Both the position numbers and the translations under genes were made by a program. A stretch of 64,000 nt of DNA from Psychroserpens sp. SPM9 (GTDB lineage: Bacteria > Bacteroidota > Bacteroidia > Flavobacteriales > Flavobacteriaceae): assembly GCF_025153525.1 (NCBI RefSeq), contig NZ_JANZNR010000004.1:186001-250000 (forward strand), written 5' to 3'. The notes beneath the pieces were generated by a model. It was not told the origin of the DNA and did no database searches. It saw only the letters and a list, made by a program, of their open reading frames with translations. Below, piece by piece: positions 16,495-26,317 of the stretch (the stretch's first letter is position 1; every line of letters begins with the position of its first letter).

Positions 16495-17391
16495 TTATTT
16501 GCGAGCATCTAAAAAATCTTTCCTTAAATCATTACTCACTTTGCCTGAGCCATCATGTTTCCAACCTGGTGGTTTAATCAAATACAAGATTCGGTTTTTT
16601 AATGACTTATGACCTGTAAATGCATCTTTAAACATAGAGATCCATTCAATAAATGCAATTTTTATAGGATTGTAAGTATGAATGTTTTTTACCAAGCCAT
16701 AAACCACTTTTTCGTCTTCTAATTCAGGTTGAAAGGTGCCAAATAGTTTGTCCCAGATAATCAAAATTCCGGCGTGATTTCTATCTAAATATAAAGGATT
16801 ACTACCATGATGTACACGATGGTGTGAGGGTGTGTTAAAAATAGCTTCAAACCAACGTGGCATTTTATTAATGGCTTCAGTGTGAATCCAAAATTGATAT
16901 AATAAACTTATCGACATTTGTAACAAAATCATGCCTGGGTGAAATCCTAAAAGCGGCAGCCACAACCAAAATACAAAGGAATAAAATCCGCCAGACCAGG
17001 TTTGTCTCAAAGCGGTACTTAAATTATAGTGTTGAGACGAATGATGTACCACATGCGAGGCCCAAAATAACCTGCACTCATGAGATATGCGATGAAACCA
17101 GTAATAAGCTAAGTCATCGGCAAAGAAAATCAGTATAAAACTCCACCAAGTAACAGGGATCGTAAACAGCCTGAAATTTTCATAGATAAAATAAAATGCC
17201 AATAGAACCAGAGCTTTACTAAAAAAACCTAAAAACACATTGCCCAATCCCATTGCAATTGAGGAGAAGGCATCTTTAGATTCATAAGTTTTAATGTCTT
17301 GTTTTACTGTTACATACAGTTCTAATAGCATGGCAATAATAAAAAAAGGAATAGCAAATAAGATAATATTTGGAAAGTTTGGGTCTTGCAT
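16495..17391 (-). CDS. Sterol desaturase / fatty acid hydroxylase family membrane protein
   Basis: This 298-residue polytopic membrane protein carries the di-iron histidine clusters of the fatty acid hydroxylase superfamily: WFHRISHE, then WASHVVHHSS, then PSHHRVHHGSNP. About five hydrophobic helices are visible, starting at residues 8-27. Members oxidise lipids (alkylglycerol monooxygenase, C-5 sterol desaturase, carotenoid hydroxylase). Bacteroidota homologues are mostly uncharacterised, so the lipid substrate is unknown. It is single-gene and convergent with the MBL-fold gene. Confidence 0.88.
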   Translation of the reverse strand: MQDPNFPNIILFAIPFFIIAMLLELYVTVKQDIKTYESKDAFSSIAMGLGNVFLGFFSKALVLLAFYFIYENFRLFTIPVTWWSFILIFFADDLAYYWFHRISHECRLFWASHVVHHSSQHYNLSTALRQTWSGGFYSFVFWLWLPLLGFHPGMILLQMSISLLYQFWIHTEAINKMPRWFEAIFNTPSHHRVHHGSNPLYLDRNHAGILIIWDKLFGTFQPELEDEKVVYGLVKNIHTYNPIKIAFIEWISMFKDAFTGHKSLKNRILYLIKPPGWKHDGSGKVSNDLRKDFLDARK

Positions 17392-17502
17392 ATACTATTA
17401 ATACTTTCAGCTAAAGTACAAAATTGTTAAACATCTGTTATTTGAGGCGTTCTATTTCCGAAGTTAGTTTTTGCTTACTATTTTGCAAAAAATTAATCAA
17501 CT

Positions 17503-18192
17503 ATGAAATTAAAGCTAACACTACTCATTCTTTTATGTCTTTCAGCAAAGTCTATCGCTCAGGTTGAATCTGGTAAAACAGGCGCTTGGTATATGTATTT
17601 TTTTGATACGCAGTTTAAAGAAAGTCAATTTGGTGTTCAAGGTGATATTCAATATAGAAACTGGAATCTTGGAGGTGACTTAGAACAATTGTTGTTGCGG
17701 TCTGGATTAACCTATAGACCCAAAGGAGTAGAAGCAAAATTCACATTAGGCTATGCGCATATTACTTCTGGTGCTTTTGGTGATAGCGATGAGACTTCAA
17801 CAGAAAGTAGAATTTACCAAGAAGCCTTATTACCTCATAAATTAGGAAATCGCGTCTATCTTACCCATCGTTTTAGATACGAGCAACGGTTTGTGGAAGA
17901 TCAGGATTTTAGAACCCGATACCGCTATAACTTGTTTATGAATGTCCCATTTAATAAGAGTGCTTTAGAAAAAGGCGCATTGTATGCAGCTTTATATAAC
18001 GAATTGTTTGTCAATGGTCAACGCGATATTGGCGATGGAAGAGAGGTTGCATTTTTTGACCGTAATCGTACCTATTTGGGCATTGGTTATGTATTAAAAA
18101 AAGGAATGAAATTTCAGTTGGGCTGGATGAACCAAAAAACGAATAGCATTGGTAAAGCACAATTACAATTAAGTTTTCATCATAATTTCTAA
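17503..18192 (+). CDS. DUF2490 family outer-membrane protein
   Basis: This 229-residue exported protein has a signal peptide ending near SIAQ-V. The rest is a run of alternating beta strands (TGAWYMYFF, YRNWNLGGD, LRSGLTYRP, YRYNLFMNVPF) ending in QLSFHHNF with C-terminal Phe. That pattern matches the DUF2490 family of predicted small outer-membrane barrels. Function is unknown. It precedes menC by about 50 bases, but menC has its own promoter-like box, so co-regulation is uncertain. Confidence 0.8.
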   Translation: MKLKLTLLILLCLSAKSIAQVESGKTGAWYMYFFDTQFKESQFGVQGDIQYRNWNLGGDLEQLLLRSGLTYRPKGVEAKFTLGYAHITSGAFGDSDETSTESRIYQEALLPHKLGNRVYLTHRFRYEQRFVEDQDFRTRYRYNLFMNVPFNKSALEKGALYAALYNELFVNGQRDIGDGREVAFFDRNRTYLGIGYVLKKGMKFQLGWMNQKTNSIGKAQLQLSFHHNF

Positions 18193-18226
18193 AGGATTCA
18201 AGTGTTCGTAATGCTCATAGATTTCT

Positions 18227-18234
18227 TATTTTTG
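18227..18234 (+). promoter_or_regulatory. Candidate -7 element for menC
   Basis: TATTTTTG matches TAnnTTTG and ends 8 bases before the menC ATG. No clear TTG -33 box is seen. Confidence 0.45.
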
Positions 18235-18242
18235 TAGCAATT

Positions 18243-19298
18243 ATGACTGCAACATACCAGCCTTATACACTCATTTTCAAAAAAGCTAGTGGGACTTCTC
18301 GTGGGATTTTAAAAACCAAAGAAACTTGGTTTATTTTGGTGACAAAACATGGTAAAACCGGAATTGGCGAATGTGGTATGTTTAAAGGGTTGAGTAGCGA
18401 TGATCGTGCAGATTTTGAATCGAAACTGAAATGGACCTGTGATCATATTTCTTTAGGATTAGATGCTTTATTAACCGAATTAATTGAGTTTCCTAGTATT
18501 CAATTTGGTTTAGAAATGGCTATTAAATCTTTGAATAGCCCAAATGGTTTTGAATTATTCCCTTCGGAATTTACTCAGAATAAAGCTGCTATTGATATCA
18601 ACGGACTTATATGGATGAGTTCTGAAGCGGATATGAAACAGCAGGTTAAAGACAAAATTTCAGCAGGTTTTAGATGTATCAAAATGAAAATTGGCGCTAT
18701 CGATTTTCAGGCTGAATTAGATGTTTTAAAATCGATTCGGAAGACCTTTTCAGCAACAGATATTCAAGTCCGTGTCGATGCAAATGGCGCTTTTAAACCT
18801 TCTGAAGCTTTAGAAAAATTAAAGCGATTATCAGATTTTGATTTGCATTCTATCGAACAGCCTATTAAGCAAGGCCAATGGCAAGACATGGCACTCCTAT
18901 GCGAAAGGACGCCATTACCAATCGCACTAGATGAGGAGTTGATAGGTGTATTTTCTGAAACACAAAAACAAGCTTTATTAGAAACAATCCAACCACAGTA
19001 TATCATATTAAAACCAACATTAATTGGTGGTTTTGAAGGCAGTGAAACATGGATTAAATTGGCAAATCAATATCAAATAGGCTGGTGGATTACTAGTGCT
19101 TTAGAAAGTAATATTGGGTTAAATGCTATTGCACAATGGACTTACACGCTTAACAGTAATATGCCGCAAGGTTTAGGCACAGGAAGTTTATTTACTAATA
19201 ATTTTGATTCGCCTTTAGTTGTAAAAAATGGTACATTGCACTACCAAAACAATCGCGAATGGGAAGCTTCTATTTTCGGATTCAATTTTAAAAATTAA
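18243..19298 (+). CDS. menC: o-Succinylbenzoate synthase
   Basis: This enolase-superfamily enzyme (351 aa) dehydrates SHCHC to o-succinylbenzoate. The catalytic lysine segment is CIKMKIGA (KxK type). Metal ligands follow in VDANGAF, IEQPI and ALDEEL, and a final Lys lies in YIILKPTLIGG. The C-terminal GLGTGSLF segment is typical. It heads a probable operon menC-CPBP-menE, with 5- and 18-base spacers. Confidence 0.95.
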   Translation: MTATYQPYTLIFKKASGTSRGILKTKETWFILVTKHGKTGIGECGMFKGLSSDDRADFESKLKWTCDHISLGLDALLTELIEFPSIQFGLEMAIKSLNSPNGFELFPSEFTQNKAAIDINGLIWMSSEADMKQQVKDKISAGFRCIKMKIGAIDFQAELDVLKSIRKTFSATDIQVRVDANGAFKPSEALEKLKRLSDFDLHSIEQPIKQGQWQDMALLCERTPLPIALDEELIGVFSETQKQALLETIQPQYIILKPTLIGGFEGSETWIKLANQYQIGWWITSALESNIGLNAIAQWTYTLNSNMPQGLGTGSLFTNNFDSPLVVKNGTLHYQNNREWEASIFGFNFKN

Positions 19299-19303
19299 GA
19301 CCT

Positions 19304-20260
19304 ATGTTTATAGCACAAGCGTATAAAGTAAAACATGATTTTTGGAGATACCTTTTAGGATCTGTCATTATTTTTGCAGCATCATTTATCGGACAATTAC
19401 CACTAATGGGTGCCTTGGTTTTCAAGGTTATGGATACTGGACGTGATGTGACAGAAATCAATGAGCAGTCTATGTATAGCATATTAGATTCTAATGTGTT
19501 TTTATTTCTTGCCTTGGTATCATTTGTCTTTGCATTTGTAGGTTTATGGATTGCAGTTAAAACCATACACAAACAAAAAATGGTGGCTATTGCAACATCC
19601 CGACCTAAATTGGATTGGAAACGTATCTGGTTTGCTTTTATATTTTGGGGTGTCGTGTCTTCTGGATTGGTTTTGATGGATTACTTTTTAACTCCAGAAA
19701 ATTATGTGTATAATTTTGAACCTCAAAGATTTATCATTTTAGCTGTGATTGCCATTACTTTAATACCAATTCAAACGAGCTTAGAAGAGTATGTTTTTAG
19801 AGGTTATTTGATGCAAGGTTTCGGAATGCTCGCCAAGAACAAACTCTTTCCATTAATAATGACGTCTTTAATTTTTGGTTTGCTTCATATCGCAAATCCT
19901 GAAATTGACAAACTAGGGTATTCGCTACTCATCTATTATATTGGTACAGGATTATTTTTAGGCATCATGACCTTGATGGACGAAGGGACAGAACTGGCTT
20001 TAGGCTTCCACGCTGCTAATAATTTATTTACAGCCTTACTGGTTACTACAGATTGGACCGTCTTTCAAACCCATTCTATTTTAAAAGATGTTTCTGAACC
20101 AAAGTTGGAGTTTATCGATATGATTTTACCAGTATTTATTATTTTCCCTATCATACTTTTTATTTTTTCTAAGGTTTATAAATGGAAAAACTGGAAAGAA
20201 AAACTCACAGGACAAGTACACGAACCACCAACCGAAGATTACAAAATTATTGGAGAGTAA
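19304..20260 (+). CDS. CPBP-family intramembrane metalloprotease
   Basis: This 318-residue polytopic membrane protein has the CPBP/CAAX-protease motifs. They are Glu161-Glu162 followed by Arg in LEEYVFRGYLMQG, the first His in FGLLHIANPE, and the second in GFHAANNLF. Roughly eight hydrophobic helices are seen. Family members cleave membrane substrates or confer bacteriocin immunity; some only act as scaffolds. It lies between menC and menE in the same direction with short spacers. The linkage to menaquinone genes is striking, but no role there is known. Confidence 0.88.
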   Translation: MFIAQAYKVKHDFWRYLLGSVIIFAASFIGQLPLMGALVFKVMDTGRDVTEINEQSMYSILDSNVFLFLALVSFVFAFVGLWIAVKTIHKQKMVAIATSRPKLDWKRIWFAFIFWGVVSSGLVLMDYFLTPENYVYNFEPQRFIILAVIAITLIPIQTSLEEYVFRGYLMQGFGMLAKNKLFPLIMTSLIFGLLHIANPEIDKLGYSLLIYYIGTGLFLGIMTLMDEGTELALGFHAANNLFTALLVTTDWTVFQTHSILKDVSEPKLEFIDMILPVFIIFPIILFIFSKVYKWKNWKEKLTGQVHEPPTEDYKIIGE

Positions 20261-20278
20261 CTTTCTAAATTAGCTTTT

Positions 20279-21343
20279 ATGATACCATCATTTGATAAAA
20301 TCCATTTAAAATTTAAACTTAACGGCACCAATTATAACCATGACGAACTTAAAGAAGTTTCGTATAGTTTGGTAAAAGAAGGAGAGGCTTATGAAAAAGT
20401 CGTTGGAAATTTTCTTCTCGATTGGCTAGATGATAAAGATTTTGTATTAGTTAAAACCTCAGGATCTACAGGCATACCAAAAACGGTAAAGCTTAAAAAG
20501 CAAGCTATGGTAAACTCGGCTGTGATGACTGGTGATTTTTTTGGTTTAAAACCGGGAGATACCGCTTTACATTGTTTGCCTAGTCGCTATATTGCTGGTA
20601 AAATGATGTTGGTTCGAGCCATGATTTTAGGTTTAGAACTTCAACTGGTATCACCTACGACAATGCCTGCTTATGATGACCAGACTCCTTATGATTTTTG
20701 CGCGATGATTCCGTTGCAACTCAAAAATTCATTAGATCGATTAACTTGTATAGATACTTTAATTGTTGGTGGTGCGACCGTTTCAAAATCCTTACGACTG
20801 GCTTTAAAAGACGTCCATACCACTGTTTTTGAAACCTACGGAATGACCGAAACCGTAAGTCATATTGCGGTTCGTCAATTAAATAAAATTTCTGAAGCTG
20901 AATCTCATTTTCAAACATTACCCAATGTTGTCATTTCCCAAGATGACAGACAATGCTTGGTGATTGAAGCAGAGAAGCTTTCCGAAGCTAAAGTAATTAC
21001 TAACGATATTGTAGAGCTGGTAACGCCTACTGCCTTTGATATTATAGGTCGATTTGATAATATGATTAATTCTGGAGGTGTTAAATTATTTCCTGAACTG
21101 ATTGAATCTAAACTTCAGGATAAAATTGATTTACCGTTTTTTATTACTTCTGAAGCGGATAAAGATTTAGGACAAAAACTAGTCTTGGTTTTAGAAGGTG
21201 CTACTAACGATTTAAATTCTACAGTTTTTGATGAACTGGACAAATTTGAAGTTCCGAAGGAAATCTATTCTATCCCTAAATTTATTCAGACTGAAACGGG
21301 AAAACTTCAAAGGCAAAAAACTTTAGAAGCTATTATTGGGTAG
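20279..21343 (+). CDS. menE: o-Succinylbenzoate-CoA ligase, short form
   Basis: This ANL-superfamily acyl-CoA synthetase activates o-succinylbenzoate. At 354 residues it is shorter than the ~450-490 of other bacterial MenE, with an abbreviated N-terminal region. The P-loop-like motif is LVKTSGSTGIPKTVKLKK, the adenylate-binding motif YGMTETVSH, and the hinge region IGRFDNMINSGGVK. The C-terminal lysine of the ligase reaction is probably in ETGKLQR. It is the last gene of the menC-CPBP-menE unit. Confidence 0.92.
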   Translation: MIPSFDKIHLKFKLNGTNYNHDELKEVSYSLVKEGEAYEKVVGNFLLDWLDDKDFVLVKTSGSTGIPKTVKLKKQAMVNSAVMTGDFFGLKPGDTALHCLPSRYIAGKMMLVRAMILGLELQLVSPTTMPAYDDQTPYDFCAMIPLQLKNSLDRLTCIDTLIVGGATVSKSLRLALKDVHTTVFETYGMTETVSHIAVRQLNKISEAESHFQTLPNVVISQDDRQCLVIEAEKLSEAKVITNDIVELVTPTAFDIIGRFDNMINSGGVKLFPELIESKLQDKIDLPFFITSEADKDLGQKLVLVLEGATNDLNSTVFDELDKFEVPKEIYSIPKFIQTETGKLQRQKTLEAIIG

Positions 21344-21434
21344 TTGACTCACCGAAAAGTCGCGTTCACTCATTCTATATTTTATGATAGGAGGTTTGGT
21401 GATAGGTTTGTATAAAACTTAAAATCCAACCATC

Positions 21435-24400
21435 ATGAAACATATTTTACTTTTCATTACACTAGTTTGCACAGCATCTATTGCATATACTCAAACCATG
21501 CCAGAGGTCAAGGTAGGAGAAGATCATTTACGATTATCTACATTAGACATAAAAAGTACGGTGATAGGCAATCGCGCTACAACCACTTACGACATGCTAT
21601 TTTATAATCCTCAAAATAGGATTTTAGAAGGTGAGCTTGCATTTCCTTTAGGACAAGGACAGTCGGTTACGCACTTTGCTATGGATGTGAATGGTACCTT
21701 AAGAGATGCCGTAATCGTAGAAAAAGAACAAGGCAGAGTAGCTTTCGAAAATACAACCCGTCAAACTATCGACCCAGGATTATTAGAAAAAACAAAAGGT
21801 AATAACTACAAAGCCCGTGTATATCCTATTCCGGCAAATGGAAGTAAACGTATTGTAATCACATTTGAGCAAAAGTTATTGGCTTCGGAAGGCTATCACG
21901 TGATGGAAATTCCGTTGAGTTATAAAAAGAAACTGGACCAGTTTTCTATAGCAATCGAGCAGTTTTCAGGAAAAAGCAAACCTTCAATAGAACAAACACA
22001 TTATAAAGGCTTGACTTTTAAAGCGCATGACGGAAAGCTACAGGCCGATTTCAAAAAATCAAAATTTGCACCTTCACAGACCATTAGAGTGAAGTTCCCA
22101 AAAATAACATCGCAGGCAGTTACGGTTTATCGCGATTACTTTAATGTGTACAAAACATTAGATGTAAAACCCAGACCTAAAACAAAACCTAAAACCATAA
22201 CTGTATTTTGGGATGCTTCCTATTCGATGAAATACCGAAAATTGAATAAAGAGATTCAGTTGCTGGATACATATTTTAAGTATTTAAAAAATGTAGACGT
22301 AAAACTCGTCGTTTTTAGTAATTCTATTAAAAAGCATACAGATTTCAAAGTCAAAAATGGTGATTGGTCCCATTTAAAGCATACTATTACTAATACAGTT
22401 TACGATGGCGGAACGTCATATCTAAATCTGGGTGCATACATTAGTGAAGACAATTTACTCTTCTCAGATGGCATGGATAATTTAGGTGCTATGAATTCTT
22501 CAGAAAAGCCAATAACAGCCATTAATGCTGTCAATGCTTCCAACCATGAAAAGCTTATCAATATGGCCAACGATTCAGGTTCTCAATATATTAACCTCAA
22601 TGTACAACCCGTTGATCGTGCCTTTGAATTTCTGATTAATGAAAGCTATAAATTTTTAGGCTATAAAACCAACAAGAATGTTTCCGAAGTATTTCCGAAG
22701 AAATTTGCGAGCATTCAAGGGGACTTTTCATTGAGTGGGCGTTTTAGTAAAGCGACGACATTAGAACTCTATTTTGGTTATAATGAAAATGAAAAGAAAC
22801 TTGTGAGCATCACCATTGATACTAAAGAAAACAATGCCTTGGTCAAACGTTTATGGGCTAAAGAAAAGCTAAATTTTTTATCGAAAAATGAAAAAGAAAA
22901 TAAGACAGAAATTATAGATTTAGCCAAGCGCTATCATTTGATTACCGCTTATACTTCAATGATAGTTTTAGACCGAATTGAAGATTATGTGCGCTATAAA
23001 ATTGAACCTCCAAAAGAACTAATGGCCGACTATAAAGCTCAGTTACAAATGGTAAATGATGATGAAGAGGATCGCTTAGAAGATTTAAATGATAGAAAGT
23101 CAGAGTTATTTGAAACCTATCAAGATTTAATGAGTTGGTATGATAAGGATTTTTCAAAGCCAGTAGAAGAAGATAAAAAACCGTCTACACCCGAAACGAA
23201 TGCCACTTCACAGCAAGTAGCTTCACAAGAAACCAATGGGTCTTCAACTCAAGGAAATTCTGTCATTCATGGTGAAAATAGCACCATAACGACGGTAAAT
23301 GCTTCGTCTAATTTAAACGGAGAAGAACGCACCATTTCAGGTATGATTACGTCCGCAGATGATGGTATAGAACTTCCGGGAGCAAATGTCATGATAAAAG
23401 GAACGACACGTGGAGTTCAAAGTGATTTTGATGGTAAGTTTAGTATACAAGCTAAGCAAGGCGAAGTTATCGTAGTCACTTATGTAGGTTTTAAAACAAT
23501 CGAACAGGAAGTTAATGAAAATACCACACAAATTAATGTTGCTCTTAGCGGCGATGCACAATTAGACGAAGTCGTTGTGATGGCTTATGCTACTGTGCAT
23601 AAAAAATCTTATACTTCGGCATCAGTTATCGTTTCTGAAGAAATTATTGAAGATCGCTCTAATCAAGATTTTGTGAAGGTTTTATCTGGACGTGCTCCAG
23701 GCTTAAATATTGCTACAGGCTCTGGTCAGCCAGGCGCAAATTCAACTATTATCATACGTGGTGTAACCTCTCATAATCAAAATAATGAAGCGCTCTATAT
23801 TGTTGATGGCGCTCCAATGGATGAAGGCACCTATAAATCTTTAAACCAAGACGATATTGCTTCAATAGATATTTTAAATAAAGACGGAGCGACGGCTATT
23901 TATGGGCATAGAGCAGCCAATGGAGTTGTGGTGATAACAACTAAAGAAGGTCTGAAAACAAAAGAAGAAGACATCAATTTACTGAATGAAAAGATTGATA
24001 ACCAATTTAAAATCAAACCATGGACGCCAGATGCCGAGTATATTGAAGTATTAGCTAAAACCAAAACCATTGCTGAAGCTTTTACAACCTATTTAGATTT
24101 GAGAAACACCTATCACAATGTTCCTGCATTTTTCTTAGATGTTGCTGATTTTTTCGAATCTAAAAATGAAAGTGAAATAGCGATTCAAATATTAACCAAT
24201 TTGATAGAGATCGATATTGATAATCATGAACTTATGCGCGCCTTGGCTTATAAGCTTGAAGCGATGCAAAATTATGAATCTGCAGTTTATGTTTACGAAG
24301 CAGTCTTAGAGCTACGCCCTGAGCATCCGCAATCGTATAGAGATTTGGCTTTGGCTTATGAAGCAACCAAACACTATCAGAAAGCATTTGATTTGTTGTA

Positions 24401-24920
24401 TAAAATTGTAGATGGTGCGCTGTTAGAAAAAGACGAGGATGAGCGTTTTTTAGGTATCGAACAAATTGCCTATGTAGAAGCTTGCCACTTACTGAAATTA
24501 CATGAAAAAGAGTTACAGATTACGGAACAGCAACGTGAATTGTTTAATGATTTGGAAATCGATGTACGTGTTGTAATAGATTGGAATCAAGACAATACCG
24601 ATATCGATTTATGGGTCGTCAATCCGAAAAATGAGAAAGTCTATTTTGGGAATAAAAAGTCGAATACTGGTGGTCGATTATCAGAAGATTTAACAGAAGG
24701 TTACGGTCCGGAAGAATTCCTATTAAAAGAAGCCATTGCAGGAAATTATGAGGTGATTGTTGATTACTTCGGAAGTGAAACTCAGAAAATATCTGGACCC
24801 ACCACATTAAAAATCACCATGTTTACCAATTATGGCACTAAAGACGAAACTAAAAACATTCAAATTATGCGACTTTCTGAAGATGAAGACGAGTACGAAG
24901 TAGGAACGGTAAGGTTTTAA
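21435..24920 (+). CDS. VIT-vWA-SusC plug-TPR-DUF2135 fusion protein
   Basis: This is a 1161-residue exported protein with a signal peptide ending around YTQ. Domains in order are a VIT domain (about 25-150) and a vWA domain (about 253-400) with an intact metal site: DASYS from Asp260, Thr327 in GGTS, and Asp345 in FSDGMD. A Ser/Thr/Asn/Gln-rich linker (~575-628) is followed by a carboxypeptidase-regulatory-like domain (~630-705). Next is a TonB plug with SusC signatures DEVVVMAYAT, LYIVDGAPMDEG and AIYGHRAANGVVVITT (~715-835). Three to four TPR-like helical repeats (~890-1035) and a C-terminal DUF2135/YfaP domain (~1050-1160) with DIDLWVVNP complete it. No beta barrel follows the plug, so it cannot be a transporter by itself. 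It is monocistronic. Confidence 0.88.
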   Translation: MKHILLFITLVCTASIAYTQTMPEVKVGEDHLRLSTLDIKSTVIGNRATTTYDMLFYNPQNRILEGELAFPLGQGQSVTHFAMDVNGTLRDAVIVEKEQGRVAFENTTRQTIDPGLLEKTKGNNYKARVYPIPANGSKRIVITFEQKLLASEGYHVMEIPLSYKKKLDQFSIAIEQFSGKSKPSIEQTHYKGLTFKAHDGKLQADFKKSKFAPSQTIRVKFPKITSQAVTVYRDYFNVYKTLDVKPRPKTKPKTITVFWDASYSMKYRKLNKEIQLLDTYFKYLKNVDVKLVVFSNSIKKHTDFKVKNGDWSHLKHTITNTVYDGGTSYLNLGAYISEDNLLFSDGMDNLGAMNSSEKPITAINAVNASNHEKLINMANDSGSQYINLNVQPVDRAFEFLINESYKFLGYKTNKNVSEVFPKKFASIQGDFSLSGRFSKATTLELYFGYNENEKKLVSITIDTKENNALVKRLWAKEKLNFLSKNEKENKTEIIDLAKRYHLITAYTSMIVLDRIEDYVRYKIEPPKELMADYKAQLQMVNDDEEDRLEDLNDRKSELFETYQDLMSWYDKDFSKPVEEDKKPSTPETNATSQQVASQETNGSSTQGNSVIHGENSTITTVNASSNLNGEERTISGMITSADDGIELPGANVMIKGTTRGVQSDFDGKFSIQAKQGEVIVVTYVGFKTIEQEVNENTTQINVALSGDAQLDEVVVMAYATVHKKSYTSASVIVSEEIIEDRSNQDFVKVLSGRAPGLNIATGSGQPGANSTIIIRGVTSHNQNNEALYIVDGAPMDEGTYKSLNQDDIASIDILNKDGATAIYGHRAANGVVVITTKEGLKTKEEDINLLNEKIDNQFKIKPWTPDAEYIEVLAKTKTIAEAFTTYLDLRNTYHNVPAFFLDVADFFESKNESEIAIQILTNLIEIDIDNHELMRALAYKLEAMQNYESAVYVYEAVLELRPEHPQSYRDLALAYEATKHYQKAFDLLYKIVDGALLEKDEDERFLGIEQIAYVEACHLLKLHEKELQITEQQRELFNDLEIDVRVVIDWNQDNTDIDLWVVNPKNEKVYFGNKKSNTGGRLSEDLTEGYGPEEFLLKEAIAGNYEVIVDYFGSETQKISGPTTLKITMFTNYGTKDETKNIQIMRLSEDEDEYEVGTVRF

Positions 24921-24980
24921 AAAGCAGATACTAGTTGATGGTTGGTTTTAGATTTTTTTAAATTTTGTGTCTGTTTTTAG

Positions 24981-25012
24981 AAGGCAATTTGTGTATCAAA
25001 TTGCCTTTTTTT
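24981..25012 (+). terminator. Bidirectional-type intrinsic terminator
   Basis: A perfect 11-bp stem, AAGGCAATTTG (24981-24991) and CAAATTGCCTT (24997-25007), has a TGTAT loop and a T-tract. It separates the VIT/vWA gene from the convergent MFS transporter gene. Confidence 0.9.
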
Positions 25013-25044
25013 ATGCTTGTGTTTATATTAAAAAAAGAAAGCGA

Positions 25045-26316
25045 TTAGGTCTTAGAAGTAGTATTTAATCGATAAAATAAAAACGAAGCTATGCAGCCTA
25101 TAAAGGTAAATCCGGCCATAATAGCAAAAGCAATTTGATGTCCGGTTTCACCTTTATATTCATCAAGGAAATAACCATATAAAAGTCCGGCAAAAATATC
25201 TGGCGTATAGCCAATCACAGAGATAAATCCAACCGCAGTTCCTGTAATTGCTAACGGAATTTTCCCTTCTTCAAGCGTTGCAAAATACAAGACACGAGCA
25301 GAGTAAACGCCTAAAGCCATGGTGCCTATAGACAATGCAAATAACAATGTTGTACTATCACTAATAATCCCAGAAGCAAATACGAGACTTGTTATTGTCA
25401 TTAATAAAAACCCAATAATTATCCATAGCGATGCTCTGGTACGATCTGCCAATAAGCCAATAACGACACCAATAACTGGTCGCATATAAAGAAGATAGGT
25501 GCCAATTTTAGCCGATTCAATCTTATTGTAAAGCATGACGTCTTCAGCATAAAGGCTAAACACATCAGTCATTTTGTAAGCGTAATAAGCACATAAAATG
25601 ATAATCATCAAGAGCCAGACGGCTTTAAATTTCATAACCATTTTAAAGTTTTCAAGTGTAAATACTTTGGGCTTAATGCTATTGTTGTTTTCTAAAGTTT
25701 TAAATCGCAACAAGAAAAACACCAAAATAGCAATTCCCATGATGGCTAAAGACGTATAGGTAATCACATGTTTAAAAGCTTCGCGACGCTCGGTAATTGA
25801 AGTAAGTTCAATGTCTTTTGTAATGAAAAAAGAAAAGATTAAAACACCAACCGATCCAAAAATGGCTGCTACGAGTCCGCGACCACCATCCAAAAAACCG
25901 AAAGCAATCCCTTGTTTTTGAGAACCTCCCCAAATCCTGGTGGCTTTAATCATGGCAGCCCAAAACAAGAAAATCGTTGTAAAACCCCAGAATCCGTAAA
26001 GGATATGAAGGTTTCCCAGTGATGGATACGTCGCCAAATAGAGTCCGCCAAATGCCGTAAGCATCAGTGCAACCGACATTAATACATGCGGTTTAAACTT
26101 ATCAGCTAGTGGGCCACCTATCAAATAGGAAAAAAGCGCTACAGTTCCGTAGATAGAAAAACAGCTTCCTAGATCGGTTTGATCCATAGAAAAGGATTCT
26201 AAAAAGGTAGATCTAAAAATGCGCTGTAAAACAAAAGGTAGAATAAAAACCGCTTCACCAGCTAATATAAGTAAGAGGATAATGTAAACTGGAGATGTGG
26301 TTTTGTTTGACGACAT
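25045..26316 (-). CDS. MFS transporter
   Basis: This major facilitator protein of about 423 residues has twelve predicted hydrophobic helices. MFS-like segments include GGPLADKF after helix 2 (motif A region), FGFLDGGRGLVAAIFG in the N-half and VIGLLADRTRASLW in the C-half. I take ATG 26316 (MSSNKTTSP) as the start: it lies 1 base after the stop of the carboxylase gene, and the in-frame extension upstream would lie inside that gene. It probably forms an operon with the acyl-CoA carboxylase. The substrate cannot be read. Confidence 0.88.
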   Translation of the reverse strand: MSSNKTTSPVYIILLLILAGEAVFILPFVLQRIFRSTFLESFSMDQTDLGSCFSIYGTVALFSYLIGGPLADKFKPHVLMSVALMLTAFGGLYLATYPSLGNLHILYGFWGFTTIFLFWAAMIKATRIWGGSQKQGIAFGFLDGGRGLVAAIFGSVGVLIFSFFITKDIELTSITERREAFKHVITYTSLAIMGIAILVFFLLRFKTLENNNSIKPKVFTLENFKMVMKFKAVWLLMIIILCAYYAYKMTDVFSLYAEDVMLYNKIESAKIGTYLLYMRPVIGVVIGLLADRTRASLWIIIGFLLMTITSLVFASGIISDSTTLLFALSIGTMALGVYSARVLYFATLEEGKIPLAITGTAVGFISVIGYTPDIFAGLLYGYFLDEYKGETGHQIAFAIMAGFTFIGCIASFLFYRLNTTSKT

Positions 26317-26317
26317 C

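Noticed and set aside
23337-23561. Antisense frame within the VIT/vWA fusion gene
   Set aside because: It is a shadow of the plug-encoding region, with no domain, promoter or ribosome site.
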